Shown piece after piece: positions 36,078-45,259 of a stretch of 64,000 nucleotides of DNA. The position numbers and the translations under genes were made by a program. Position 1 is the first letter of the stretch; every line of letters starts with the position of its first letter. Source of the stretch: Eubacteriaceae bacterium (GTDB lineage Bacteria > Bacillota > Clostridia > Lachnospirales > Lachnospiraceae); contig CAJTCR010000010.1 in the NCBI GenBank assembly GCA_910574915.1, positions 1 to 64,000 on the forward strand, in the 5' to 3' direction. Below the pieces are notes generated by a model, which saw nothing but the letters and a program-made list of their open reading frames with translations, searched no databases and was not told where the DNA came from.

Positions 36078-36104
36078 AAAGGCGTGCAGTTTTTGTACGC
36101 CTTT
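36078..36104 (+). terminator. Hairpin after the Hcp-like gene (partial terminator or stabiliser)
   Basis: AAAGGCGTGCA (36078-36088) pairs with TGTACGCCTTT (36094-36104) with one G-U pair around a GTTTT loop. The following bases are CTGG, not a U-run, so it may be a leaky terminator or 3'-end stabiliser that favours sheath and tube mRNA. Confidence 0.65.
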
Positions 36105-36126
36105 CTGGTCATACATAGGAGTGCAT

Positions 36127-36732
36127 ATGAAAATAAATCAGACTGCGGGCAGATGTATCCTGGCATGTCTTTTGGTATTCCTGCTGGTTCAGATTTATTA
36201 TTTATCCTGCTATCTCATTCCTGCAAGCCCACAGGAGCCGTGGGAAGAATTGTCTGTCTTATATCTGGTGCAGTCGGTATTTGTAACAGCCTGCATCTGT
36301 GCGGTATTTTTCGTGCAGCTCTGGGAGCGGGTACGCCGTGACGCGGCATCGCCGTTTGCGCGTTTGCTGCTTGTGAACGGGGACGGGCAGGTAAAAAAAG
36401 AGGTGCTGTTGCAGGGTAGGTATTCGTTTGCCATTACGGGAAAGAAAAATGGCAGGGAAGTGTTTGTGGAGACTTCACAGATTCTGGAACCAGGCAGGTA
36501 TTTATATGGCACCTGCAATCTGGTCAAAGGGCGCTGGTATTTGGAAGCGGCAGCTTCTGACCGTCCCATAGGATTAAAAAGGGAATGCGACAATGTCATA
36601 TACCGATTGAAAAAAGAGATGCCGTATCTGCTGCTTGATACAGACGTTATTTATGCGGATACTTATAAAATTATATTCAGGAAAAACGAAACAGGATCTG
36701 GAGGGAAGGAACATGGGGCTGATCCGTTGTGA
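36127..36732 (+). CDS. Bitopic/two-helix membrane protein of the injection operon (201 aa)
   Basis: Not recognised. Two hydrophobic helices (CILACLLVFLLVQIYYL near residue 10 and VQSVFVTACICAVFFVQL near 48) are followed by a soluble domain of ~130 residues with many strands. It is the only clear multi-helix membrane protein of the cluster apart from the TPR protein, so it could anchor the baseplate to the single membrane of a Gram-positive cell. That is inference from position. Its 3' end overlaps the FHA gene by 20 bases. Confidence 0.6.
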   Translation: MKINQTAGRCILACLLVFLLVQIYYLSCYLIPASPQEPWEELSVLYLVQSVFVTACICAVFFVQLWERVRRDAASPFARLLLVNGDGQVKKEVLLQGRYSFAITGKKNGREVFVETSQILEPGRYLYGTCNLVKGRWYLEAAASDRPIGLKRECDNVIYRLKKEMPYLLLDTDVIYADTYKIIFRKNETGSGGKEHGADPL

Positions 36733-37246
36733 AAACGGCCATTTGTTTAGTCAGAAAAGATACGGGAACGTATGTCCTTACTGCAACGTGGCGGTAAATA
36801 AAAACAGCAATAAAGAGGAAGATCCGCTTGGAAAATACAGCGATGTCGTCTATTTAAACGATCTGGAAGTATTAAAGCCGGTTACCGGATGGCTCGTCTG
36901 CCTGGAAGGGCCGTCACGCGGCAGGGATTACCGGATTATTGCGGAAAAAAATTTTATGGGCAGAGCCGGAGATATGGAAATTCGGATTCTGGGTGACGAT
37001 ACGGTATGCCAGAGAAACCATGCGATTATCGTCTATGACCCAGAGAAAAACAGAACGATGCTTCTGCCCGGAGATTCGCAGGGGCTTGTATATATACTTG
37101 ATGACGAGGATAATTGGGATGCGGTATACGAGCCGCGTATGTTAGAAGCAGGGGACAGGATTAAAGTCGGACAGAGTGTCTTTATCTTTGTACCGTTATG
37201 CGGGGAAAACGACGGATTTGTATTTAACTGGAAAGAGAATGAATAG
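36713..37246 (+). CDS. Zinc-ribbon/FHA-domain protein (177 aa)
   Basis: An N-terminal zinc-binding ribbon (CENGH at residue 6, CPYC at 22) is followed by an FHA domain from about 60: GWLVCLEGPSRGRDYRI, NFMGRAGDMEIRI and RNHAIIVYDPEKN carry the conserved Gly-Arg and Asn-His positions. FHA domains bind phosphothreonine. In T6SS, Fha proteins relay Thr phosphorylation to trigger firing. Encoded next to PP2C-like genes, it probably belongs to such a switch here. ATG 36713 has GGAGGGAAGGA upstream. Confidence 0.88.
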   Translation: MGLIRCENGHLFSQKRYGNVCPYCNVAVNKNSNKEEDPLGKYSDVVYLNDLEVLKPVTGWLVCLEGPSRGRDYRIIAEKNFMGRAGDMEIRILGDDTVCQRNHAIIVYDPEKNRTMLLPGDSQGLVYILDDEDNWDAVYEPRMLEAGDRIKVGQSVFIFVPLCGENDGFVFNWKENE

Positions 37247-37248
37247 GC

Positions 37249-37893
37249 GTGCAGGAGACATACAGAATCGGAAACGCGCAGTCCATTGGCAGCCGCCGCA
37301 TACAAAGCAATTACTTTGCAGCAAAGATACGAAAAGAAAACGAATGCCTTGCCGTCCTTACCGATGGAACGATCGACCATCCAAACGGCAGGCGGTGCGC
37401 TGTTCTTGCGGTAGAGGCATGTATGCAGGAGTTTATGTATTTGCCGCAGGAAGTCACGGTGGCTGCATTTTTTGACCATGTAACAGCAAGGATATTAAGG
37501 GATATGCGGGAACTGCTTTATTTTGGAAAAACACCGTATTTGTCGCTTAGTATACAATATATGCGGGATGCGCAGTGTTTTTATTATTCGGCAGGCAGCA
37601 ACCGGATGTTTCTTTTTGACGGTATGGACTGTAAGATTTTGACAGGAGCAGCTACGACAGATCCTGCATCGGCAATGCCACAGACAGGATGTACAGCATT
37701 AAAAAAAGGGATGACGGCAGGGATGCTTTCCTTCGGAGCGTGGGAAGCATTGCAGGAAAAAGAAATCGTTTCTGTACTGCGCAAAAGGGCGCATCCTTAT
37801 GAGAAAGCACAGCAGATGCTTTTGCATAGCAGAGAAAAAAACAAAAAAGCGGCAGGCAATGCGACCGTTCTATTAGCAGAGGGGTGTTTATGA
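37249..37893 (+). CDS. PP2C-like serine/threonine phosphatase (214 aa)
   Basis: PP2C-type signatures: AQSIGSRRIQSNYFAAK near residue 10, LAVLTDGTIDHPNG near 40 (the metal-binding Asp-Gly), YYSAGSNRMFLF near 118 and a terminal GNATVLLAEG. The usual Asn-Glu-Asp motif appears as QSN and the usual GDSR as GSNR, so metal binding may be altered or lost. It could be a phosphatase or a pseudo-enzyme opposing a Thr kinase on the FHA partner. GTG start two bases after the FHA stop. Confidence 0.7.
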   Translation: MQETYRIGNAQSIGSRRIQSNYFAAKIRKENECLAVLTDGTIDHPNGRRCAVLAVEACMQEFMYLPQEVTVAAFFDHVTARILRDMRELLYFGKTPYLSLSIQYMRDAQCFYYSAGSNRMFLFDGMDCKILTGAATTDPASAMPQTGCTALKKGMTAGMLSFGAWEALQEKEIVSVLRKRAHPYEKAQQMLLHSREKNKKAAGNATVLLAEGCL

Positions 37894-39827
37894 GAAGTTT
37901 AAACAGTAAGCTGGTGATGGATTTTATATCGGAGCAGGGATACGATTCGGTAGAAAAGACCTATGTTGCCTACACCCCATTGGAAGATTATATGTGTATC
38001 GCGGTAGCAGAAAGCTATGATAATGAGACTGAGGAAAACAGCGCACGGCTTGCGGTAGAAGCCGTACTGACGGCATTTGAGAAAAAACCTTCGCTGAAGC
38101 GGCTGCGTGACTATATCCAGTACGCAAACGAACAGATTATCCTGCACAGTACAAGAAACGAGCTGAAAGTAAGCCTGACCGTGCTTGTATCGGACTATAC
38201 GAGAATGCGTTACGCGTATTGCGGAAATACACGTATTTATATACTTTATGAAAATATATTTACCCATATCAGCAAAACGCAGACACAATATCACCAGATG
38301 ATCGAAGAGGATGCACAGGTTCAGCCAGACGGCGCACAAGTACACAATCTGACAGAATATCTGGGCAAAGAAAAACACGTTCGGCTGTTTTTGTCCAAAA
38401 CGATGGAGCTTACGGAAGGCTCTACAATATTATTTGCCACAAGCAATTTGTGGGGGCGCCTGTCTGAGATCGAGATCCTAGACGCATATGAATATACAAA
38501 AACAGGCAGGGAATTTTTGGAGATCTTACAAGAACTCCTGCTAAGCCTGCAAGAAGAGTATGACCAGAGGATGGGAAGCTTTACAGCAGCTTTCCTTTAT
38601 ATAGAAAAGACTTATAAAGAAGACATTCAGAAAAAGAAAAAAAGAAAACGCCTGTTTATCCTTTTAGCGGTAGTAGTAATTGTGATCCTGCTGCTTGTTC
38701 TTGTGGTCGTAAGCTGTATACGTGCGCTTGACCGCAATCAAATGCGGGAGATTCAAAAACATGACCAAAGGGGCAGGCGGTATATAGAATACGAAAACTA
38801 TGTCAAGGCACTTGAGGAATATGAACAGGCAGTGGCGCTTGCAGATAGGATGAACTATAAAAACTGGCAGTATCTGGAGCAAAAACGGGAACTGGCAGAG
38901 ATGGTCACTGATACAGAGGCGATGCTGATTTTGCATCAGGAAGCGGAAGCGGCTTTTTCAGGCGGAGAATATGAAAAAGCAGGCAAGCTGTACGCTCAGA
39001 TTCAAAAGGAAGCGACCTACCAGCAGTTTTTATCCCTTGCCGAAAGTGCAGAGCAAAAGCAGGAAGAAATTGTAGCGCGTATGCAGATCTTGCAGCATAT
39101 TTCGCTTGGGGATATGTATGATGCCACACAAGATTATGAAGAAGCGCTGCTGCACTACAATCGTGCATTAAATGAGCTGACCAAGATCATTGACCTTGCG
39201 CTTGAGGGGGATGTGCAGGCAAAGATTTTTGCGATCCGCCAAAAGCAGCGGGAAGCAATACAGGCGGAGGAAGAAGCAGAACAGGCGGAAAAAGAGGCAA
39301 AGCAAGCCGAAGAAGAGGCGAAAAAAGAAGAAAAAGCCGCCCAGAAGGCCGCCGCTGCCGACCGTGCCGTCATTAAAATCAATACGCTTCTTGTAAACGC
39401 AAACGCTGCCCTGGAAGAAGGGCGTACGGCAAGAGCCAGAGAGCTGTATCAGCAGGCGCTGTCCAGATATAACAAGTTTTCCGGTTCCACCGAGGATGCG
39501 GATAAGCTTTTCCAGGATTTGACCGCGTTGGGACAGGCGATTACCGAAGCGGAAGTCAAGGCAAAGGAAGCAGCCAAAGAAGAGAGGGCCTCTCAGGCGG
39601 CGCAGTATGCGATCCAGGCAAAAGAAGCAGCCAGAGGAGGAGACCGAAAAACAGCGCAGACGTTGTATGAAAAAGCATTGGCGATCTACCAGGAGTTAAA
39701 TATCTGGGACGAAAAGACCGAAGCATTGTACGATGCACTTGATGAACTAAAGAATGAAACACAGCCAAATCAGGACAATGTGCAAAACAGCGAGCAAGGC
39801 GAAGCACAGAATGAGCCGCAGGAATAA
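37890..39827 (+). CDS. Pseudophosphatase-TM-TPR/coiled-coil protein (645 aa)
   Basis: The N-terminal ~235 residues follow the PP2C fold (YAYCGNTRIYILYEN where GDSR is usual; AESYDNETEENSARLA where the DG motif is usual) but lack the metal ligands, so it is probably a pseudophosphatase. One strong membrane helix follows at ~248-270 after a KKKKRKR cluster. Beyond it lie TPR-like helical pairs (KALEEYEQAVALADR, EYEKAGKLYAQIQ, DYEEALLHYNRALNE, RARELYQQALSRYN, TAQTLYEKALAIYQ) broken by a Glu/Ala/Lys-rich coiled coil near 455-495. This could be a transmembrane scaffold with the TPR part on the outer side. ATG 37890 overlaps the previous gene. Confidence 0.8.
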   Translation: MRSLNSKLVMDFISEQGYDSVEKTYVAYTPLEDYMCIAVAESYDNETEENSARLAVEAVLTAFEKKPSLKRLRDYIQYANEQIILHSTRNELKVSLTVLVSDYTRMRYAYCGNTRIYILYENIFTHISKTQTQYHQMIEEDAQVQPDGAQVHNLTEYLGKEKHVRLFLSKTMELTEGSTILFATSNLWGRLSEIEILDAYEYTKTGREFLEILQELLLSLQEEYDQRMGSFTAAFLYIEKTYKEDIQKKKKRKRLFILLAVVVIVILLLVLVVVSCIRALDRNQMREIQKHDQRGRRYIEYENYVKALEEYEQAVALADRMNYKNWQYLEQKRELAEMVTDTEAMLILHQEAEAAFSGGEYEKAGKLYAQIQKEATYQQFLSLAESAEQKQEEIVARMQILQHISLGDMYDATQDYEEALLHYNRALNELTKIIDLALEGDVQAKIFAIRQKQREAIQAEEEAEQAEKEAKQAEEEAKKEEKAAQKAAAADRAVIKINTLLVNANAALEEGRTARARELYQQALSRYNKFSGSTEDADKLFQDLTALGQAITEAEVKAKEAAKEERASQAAQYAIQAKEAARGGDRKTAQTLYEKALAIYQELNIWDEKTEALYDALDELKNETQPNQDNVQNSEQGEAQNEPQE

Positions 39828-39847
39828 AGCAGGATACAGGGGGAAGC

Positions 39848-41083
39848 ATGATGGAATACAAAAAGGAATTATTGCAGTCCAGAATCGCAGGAATTAAGGA
39901 CCCAATACAAAAAAGGCTTCTTCAGGATGTATTAGTCGATGTGTTCGGAGAGCTGCTTGACTACAGTGAACAATGTTTTTTAGATTTAGAGCAGAAAATA
40001 GAACATGAATACAGTGATCCTTGTTCCCATTATTTTATTTTCACAGGCATCTGCAAAAAAGACGGCATAGATAATGCCAGCCGCAGCTTGTTTGAAGTCC
40101 CGCTGCAAAAAGAGCGGGACGAGGCGGATGCAGGATATCTGGGGACACTGTTTTTGGCATGTGATTTTAAGGCTGTGTTAAGGTGTATGGCAAACGTTTA
40201 TCCGGTAACTGTGCTGACGGACAAAGGAGAATATGCGACAACAGCGGCGCTTTGTTACAGCAAGAGATATCAGGATACGTTTCGGTGGCTGTACGAGCAG
40301 TTTGGAGCGAACAAGCGGCAATGGCATACGATCAACTGCCCTTATTTATATAAGCTTTTGGACATTATCGACCAGGAAGCGAAAGTGCCAAAAGATGCGG
40401 CAGTACAGAAAGTGTCTATACAGCTTGGAGAATTTTCTGATTTTGTAACAGACGATCTTGTACTTGTATGGAATGTGTCGAAAACCATCTGCAAGCCTAA
40501 GACGGACATTGCCGCGGCAGGTGTTTCTTCTTATTATATACATCAGATCCCAATCGACGATCCAGATGCAGGCTACCTTGCTGTACCAGAAGCAGAAGAG
40601 CTGTTTTCCGTTGTTTTTTCGGATTGTGAACGCCATCTGCTGGTGCGTACCGAAAACCAGGCATATCACGAGCTGGAGATTTTAAAAGTGGAGCCGTATT
40701 ATCCAGAAAAAGATCACACGCAGCTTTTGTATCCCTTGCAGTCCAATCAGAGAATGATGCGCCCTACAGACGTTCAGGCGCTTAGCCAGCCGCGTTTGCT
40801 GTGGACGAAAGGAGAGGTCGCGCGTATGCTAAGCGCATATCAGGTATTCAGCGAATTTGAGCTGGTGGATGTCCGTCCCGGGACGCAGGAAGACAAAATG
40901 GAAGTGATGGATATGAATCCGTTTATCCGTGTGCATACATTTTTGAAACAGAAACAAAAGTTGGTGCTGATCCTTCATGCCAGGGATCCGGCGGATATTT
41001 TTCGGTATGAAAAGATGTTTTTTTTGTTGGCGGAGCTTCAGCTATGTACACAGGAATATCAATGGACGGGCGTTTTACAATAG
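39848..41083 (+). CDS. Unrecognised protein of the injection operon (411 aa)
   Basis: Not recognised as a named family. A helical N-terminus (residues 1-60) is followed by a mixed region and a C-terminal strand-rich half with LVLVWNVSKTI near 205, SVVFSDCERHLLVRT near 250 and LVDVRPGTQED near 342. No signal peptide or membrane helix. By size and place between the regulators and the SrfB-like ATPase, it is a candidate baseplate wedge protein (the TssF/TssK class). That is inference; structure prediction would decide. Confidence 0.6.
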   Translation: MMEYKKELLQSRIAGIKDPIQKRLLQDVLVDVFGELLDYSEQCFLDLEQKIEHEYSDPCSHYFIFTGICKKDGIDNASRSLFEVPLQKERDEADAGYLGTLFLACDFKAVLRCMANVYPVTVLTDKGEYATTAALCYSKRYQDTFRWLYEQFGANKRQWHTINCPYLYKLLDIIDQEAKVPKDAAVQKVSIQLGEFSDFVTDDLVLVWNVSKTICKPKTDIAAAGVSSYYIHQIPIDDPDAGYLAVPEAEELFSVVFSDCERHLLVRTENQAYHELEILKVEPYYPEKDHTQLLYPLQSNQRMMRPTDVQALSQPRLLWTKGEVARMLSAYQVFSEFELVDVRPGTQEDKMEVMDMNPFIRVHTFLKQKQKLVLILHARDPADIFRYEKMFFLLAELQLCTQEYQWTGVLQ

Positions 41084-41117
41084 TGTTTTGGCGGGCGTTT
41101 TCTAAGGAGATCGTATT

Positions 41118-41819
41118 ATGACAGAAAGCAATCAGATCTGGGCACCGTATTTATCTGTGATACGCAACGGCGGCGACTTGCCGCGGCTGCATTATACCGT
41201 AAAGCATACGAGAGTCTCTCCGTATTTGGAGATGCAGGCGGACAGTCTGCATGGAAATGGCACATATGAAGATGGGCAGGCAAGGCTGGAAGTCAATCCA
41301 TACGTCCGCTTTTTTTCGATTTTTGATCCATTATTGACATCGGAAGATCTGGGCTATGAAGAGTTTGAGCAGGCGCTTTCGGATATTATGCTGCATGTAT
41401 TGGCTGATCTGGATCTTAAAATGGGCATGTGCAGGCATGATTTTTATATCCGGTTTTTTATGCGTGATATGGAACAGGGCGTGTTTGGCGGAGCAAACGA
41501 GCTTGCGGTATTCTCGGTGACGGAAAAACGAATGGCTGCGGAATGGCTGCTTTCTTTTTATCGTACCAACGACGCGTCTGTAAGCTTATTAGGAGCGGTA
41601 CATGCGGTGCTGCCGGATTGTGAGATTTATATTCGGGAAGGGGAAGAGTTTGTATTTTATATGCGTCAGCCGTGGGAGGAGACAGCGGAAAAAAAACTGC
41701 GGTATTTGATCCGGCTGTTTTTGCCGCTATCTTGCTTGTGTACGATACATTGGACAAAGACGTATGGAGTCGTTGGATATGAGGATACTATGCAGTTAGA
41801 AGATTTTGTTTTGGCTTAA
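41118..41819 (+). CDS. Unrecognised protein of the injection operon (233 aa)
   Basis: Not recognised. A soluble mixed alpha/beta protein with YVRFFSIFDPLLTSE near residue 58, DFYIRFFMRDMEQGVFGGAN near 105 and an ending IHWTKTYGVVGYEDTM. The pattern of compact strands fits a baseplate component (TssG or gp25-like role), but no diagnostic motif is visible. It starts 34 bases after the preceding gene and ends 28 bases before the SrfB-like ATPase gene. Confidence 0.55.
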   Translation: MTESNQIWAPYLSVIRNGGDLPRLHYTVKHTRVSPYLEMQADSLHGNGTYEDGQARLEVNPYVRFFSIFDPLLTSEDLGYEEFEQALSDIMLHVLADLDLKMGMCRHDFYIRFFMRDMEQGVFGGANELAVFSVTEKRMAAEWLLSFYRTNDASVSLLGAVHAVLPDCEIYIREGEEFVFYMRQPWEETAEKKLRYLIRLFLPLSCLCTIHWTKTYGVVGYEDTMQLEDFVLA

Positions 41820-41847
41820 GCGCGTCTTAGATTGGAAAGGAAAGCTT

Positions 41848-44445
41848 ATGCATTATGAGACTTATAAACTTGGAAAACTGAAAAAGAATCCAATCCGGCG
41901 CCTGTATACGCGCGAAGAACTAGATGCGTTTGAGCTGCCAAGGCTTAGGGAGATCTGCCGTATGGAAAATATTAAGCCGCCGACGACAGATATTTTGCAT
42001 CACAAAGAGGAACTTGCACGCCTGCTGTACCGTTATCTGGGTGCCGTAAAAAATCCTGGCATAGCCGTATATGCGGCGGAAGGGTGCAGGCGCCTGGAAG
42101 AGGTGTTTGAAAAGGCGCAAGCCGTGCTGCCAGGCGGCGGGATTGAACTGCCGGCGCGGATGGAGCTGTATCAGGGACAGGCATCGCTGTATGAAAAAGA
42201 GGCTCCTTATTTGGTCACGGCGAGGCAGGAGCTTGGAGGATACGCATTTTTGACCGATGAGGCACATTCGATTCAGGCGGTGCTTTTGCTGGATGAAGTG
42301 CGTGCAGGAACGTACCGTCTGCGGCTGGATCGGGAAAGAATGTCGCCGGAAATTCCGGTGGGCAGGTTCCGTCAGTGGGAGCTGCGGTTTTTAGAACGAA
42401 CGCAGTCTGAGGAAGCCGTGCGCTGTTACCAGGGAAAGGAACGAAAAAAAAGCACGATCTCTAGTATCTGTGTCCCTGTTCCAGAAGTATGGGTAAAGGA
42501 AGTACCGCAGTCTGAGGAGCCGTTAATTATCGACTATGGGACTTCTTATACGACCGCAGGTACTTACTTTCAGGCGGCAAACCAGGCATCAGGGGAGAAA
42601 ATCTTATTTCCTATCGTGTCAGGCTGCGAAGCAAAACAGCAGGGGAGCTGTCGAAGCTGTGCACTGTGTCCGAGCGTAATTGCGGTAAAAGATTGCAGCG
42701 ACGGGATTGCGGAGCATATGACGTTTTTGTATGGGGAAGAAGCGGTACAAGAAGAAAAAAACAGAGGTTTTTTAGCGCGCAGCAGTATTTTTTACGATAT
42801 GAAACGCTGGGTCGGACGTTACAAAGAGCGCATTCAGGTCACAGACCTTGAGGGGAATACGTGTGAAGTGGAACGATTGTTTTTAATTCGCAGTTTTTTA
42901 CTCTATATTATTGACCGCGCGCAGCAGCAGAACAGGGTCAGGTATCCAAAGCTGTGCTTTACCTGTCCGGTCAAACAAAAGGCGCTTTCTCTGCGGATGT
43001 ACCAGGAGGCGCTTCCAGAATATGAAGTAATGACGGAGCATGTTACCGATGAGGCAGTTGCGGTGGCATACCATTTTCTGGAACAGAGCGTACGGAACAT
43101 GGACTATGAAGACGGCGCAGCAAAGAAAATGCTTATTTTAGACTGTGGCGGCGGCACGAGCGATATGGTCAACTGCAATTACCGGATTACCAATGAAGGC
43201 ATTACAAGCCGTCTGGAGCTTCACGTAACCTATGCGCACGGGGATACGAATTTTGGCGGAAACCATCTTACCTGGCGGGTTATGCAGTACTTAAAAATCC
43301 GGCTTGCCGAGGTACTGCGGCATAAGGAGCCTGTCTGGATGGACGCGCTGTTTCCGGGTATCCTGTCACAGCTTTATGATAAAGTAGACGAAGAAGGGGT
43401 AGAAGCTGCTTACCAGACGTTTACACGTATTTATAACGAGGCGGAAGCATGGATACCAACCTGCTTTTCCTTGTATCAGAACCAGCCGGAGCCTACCTAT
43501 TTGAAAGTGCGCGGCAATTATTTTTTTCTCTGGAATTTGGCGGAAACAGTCAAAAAAAAGCTGTACGGCAGGCAGGGGATCTGCAAGGTAGCTCTGCGCC
43601 CGCTTTTTTCAGATGCTACGGCAGCGGGCAGCTTTGATGATTTTCATCTGTTCGTACGCAGGGAAAAAGGGGGCTGGGAGACAAGGACGCTCTGCCCGGA
43701 GCTGGTCGTCGAAAAAGAAGAGGTCAATCTGCTGTTAAAACCGGATATTTATGGATTTTTGAAAAATTTTATCGAACCGTGGTATGAGAGCGGACGGCTT
43801 ATGGATATTGACCGTATTATATTATCGGGACAGAGCAGCAAGATCGATTTGTTTCGGGAAGTAATGAAAGAATATGTGCCGGGCAGGAAGGCGAAGGCAG
43901 GCGGGGACAGCGGATGTGAGCGCAAGCTTTTGTGCATGGGCGGCGCGATGGCATACCAGCAGGATCGTCGGACAGGCAGAATTCGTACGGCGGTCAGCTA
44001 TGAACCGGCGCGGGCACCTTACTCTGTGACAGCCGAAGACTATGAGGCTGCGGGGCGCCAGAAAACACTGCTTGCAAAAGGTACGCCGATGGGAGAAGTA
44101 TATGGGTATCTGTCAAGGCCGACAGGCACGGAAGAGATCTGGTTTCATTTAAAAGACGGCATGGAGCGGGAGGTTTCGTGCATTCCTTATGCCATACACG
44201 AAACAGGGCGCAGGGAAACCGGATATGGCGAACTACTTTTGGAATATCCGCTGATCCGACAGGAAGATTTAGACAGTATGCAAAACGGCGAGCTGCGGCT
44301 CTTTTTATTCGGAGACGATGAAAACTGGGGGTTTTGTGTGTTGGAGACGGCAAGGGAAGCAAACAGGCTGTATCTAAAATCTCCTGGTTTTGTGCCGTTT
44401 GAGCCGGGCGCCTGGGAGACAGATTTTTTTGACGGGAGGCATTGA
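41848..44445 (+). CDS. SrfB-type Hsp70/actin-like ATPase (865 aa)
   Basis: An actin/Hsp70-fold ATPase resembling virulence factor SrfB. The phosphate-1 loop is IDYGTSYTTA near residue 227, phosphate-2 is ILDCGGGTSDMVN near 430, and the adenosine motif IILSGQSSKIDLF near 655. A Cys-rich insertion (CRSCALC near 270) may bind metal. The first ~220 residues form an extra domain containing ELPRLREICRMENI. No ClpV-type unfoldase is present in the operon, so this ATPase may drive assembly, recycling or effector loading; that is inference. ATG 41848 follows GGAAAGG; the longer frame overlaps the previous gene. Confidence 0.8.
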   Translation: MHYETYKLGKLKKNPIRRLYTREELDAFELPRLREICRMENIKPPTTDILHHKEELARLLYRYLGAVKNPGIAVYAAEGCRRLEEVFEKAQAVLPGGGIELPARMELYQGQASLYEKEAPYLVTARQELGGYAFLTDEAHSIQAVLLLDEVRAGTYRLRLDRERMSPEIPVGRFRQWELRFLERTQSEEAVRCYQGKERKKSTISSICVPVPEVWVKEVPQSEEPLIIDYGTSYTTAGTYFQAANQASGEKILFPIVSGCEAKQQGSCRSCALCPSVIAVKDCSDGIAEHMTFLYGEEAVQEEKNRGFLARSSIFYDMKRWVGRYKERIQVTDLEGNTCEVERLFLIRSFLLYIIDRAQQQNRVRYPKLCFTCPVKQKALSLRMYQEALPEYEVMTEHVTDEAVAVAYHFLEQSVRNMDYEDGAAKKMLILDCGGGTSDMVNCNYRITNEGITSRLELHVTYAHGDTNFGGNHLTWRVMQYLKIRLAEVLRHKEPVWMDALFPGILSQLYDKVDEEGVEAAYQTFTRIYNEAEAWIPTCFSLYQNQPEPTYLKVRGNYFFLWNLAETVKKKLYGRQGICKVALRPLFSDATAAGSFDDFHLFVRREKGGWETRTLCPELVVEKEEVNLLLKPDIYGFLKNFIEPWYESGRLMDIDRIILSGQSSKIDLFREVMKEYVPGRKAKAGGDSGCERKLLCMGGAMAYQQDRRTGRIRTAVSYEPARAPYSVTAEDYEAAGRQKTLLAKGTPMGEVYGYLSRPTGTEEIWFHLKDGMEREVSCIPYAIHETGRRETGYGELLLEYPLIRQEDLDSMQNGELRLFLFGDDENWGFCVLETAREANRLYLKSPGFVPFEPGAWETDFFDGRH

Positions 44446-44450
44446 ATCAG

Positions 44451-45227
44451 ATGCAGAATTTTGCAGAACCGCTGTTTGGCAAAGGCAGGGTGCTCAAAAA
44501 AGAAAGCCTGGAAGCGCTCAGGGATTTTCCGGGCAGGCTTGCGGGGCTTTTCTATTCTGACTGGCAGGACGGGATTCTCTATGGATTTGATATTTCCTAT
44601 CTGCACGGTGCAAAAGATGCGGCAGGAGGGAAGATTGAGGTCAGTGAGGGCGCGGTATGGTATCAGGGACAGGTTGTGCTTACTAAGACACAGAATATTG
44701 CGTTTCGTGCATATGAACAGCAGATTACGGTTTGTCTCAGGCTGTATCCGGTTGTTTCTACCGAAGATTTTTCCGTCCGTCCGCTGGAGCTGCGGTTAAA
44801 AAATGGAGAACCGGGAAACGGCGAGATGGAGCTTGGGAGGTTTCGTTTATCCGAAGGGGCGCGCCTCCGCAAAGATTATAAAGATTTGCGTGACTGTAGG
44901 ACGGCTTACAATACGCTGGATATTACGCAGGTACCATATGCGGGCGCAGAAGGGGTGACCGTATCTCCGGTGCTGCTGCGCATGTTTGCACGGATGGTAT
45001 TGGCACACAGGAATGCTATGGAGCTGGACGTCCAGTTTGCGCTGCTGTGCTTAAACCAGCCGCCGGTTTCCAGGGAATGCCTGCTTCGCTACATCAGCCG
45101 CCGTATGGATGAGCCTTACAGAGAGCTTACCCACAGCGAGATCTATGAAAGGCTTGTACACATTGCCGAAGCAGGAAACCACGGGATGCAGCACACAAAA
45201 CGCAGGGAAGGCCCGGCGGTATTTTAA
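44451..45227 (+). CDS. Unrecognised protein of the injection operon, baseplate/fibre-like N-terminus (258 aa)
   Basis: Not recognised with confidence. Residues ~40-110 read as strands with SWxGxI-like features (YGFDISYLHGAKD, GGKIEVSEGAVWYQGQ, ITVCLRLYPV), reminiscent of phage tail-fibre or TssK shoulder domains. The C-terminal ~90 residues are helical (LLRMFARMVLAHRNAMEL, TYRE-like end). It may connect sheath/baseplate to the envelope. ATG 44451 follows GGGAGG at 11 bases; a TTG at 44442 is the alternative and overlaps the previous stop. Confidence 0.55.
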   Translation: MQNFAEPLFGKGRVLKKESLEALRDFPGRLAGLFYSDWQDGILYGFDISYLHGAKDAAGGKIEVSEGAVWYQGQVVLTKTQNIAFRAYEQQITVCLRLYPVVSTEDFSVRPLELRLKNGEPGNGEMELGRFRLSEGARLRKDYKDLRDCRTAYNTLDITQVPYAGAEGVTVSPVLLRMFARMVLAHRNAMELDVQFALLCLNQPPVSRECLLRYISRRMDEPYRELTHSEIYERLVHIAEAGNHGMQHTKRREGPAVF

Positions 45228-45259
45228 AGATGTTACACAAATGTACCAAAAAGGAGGAC

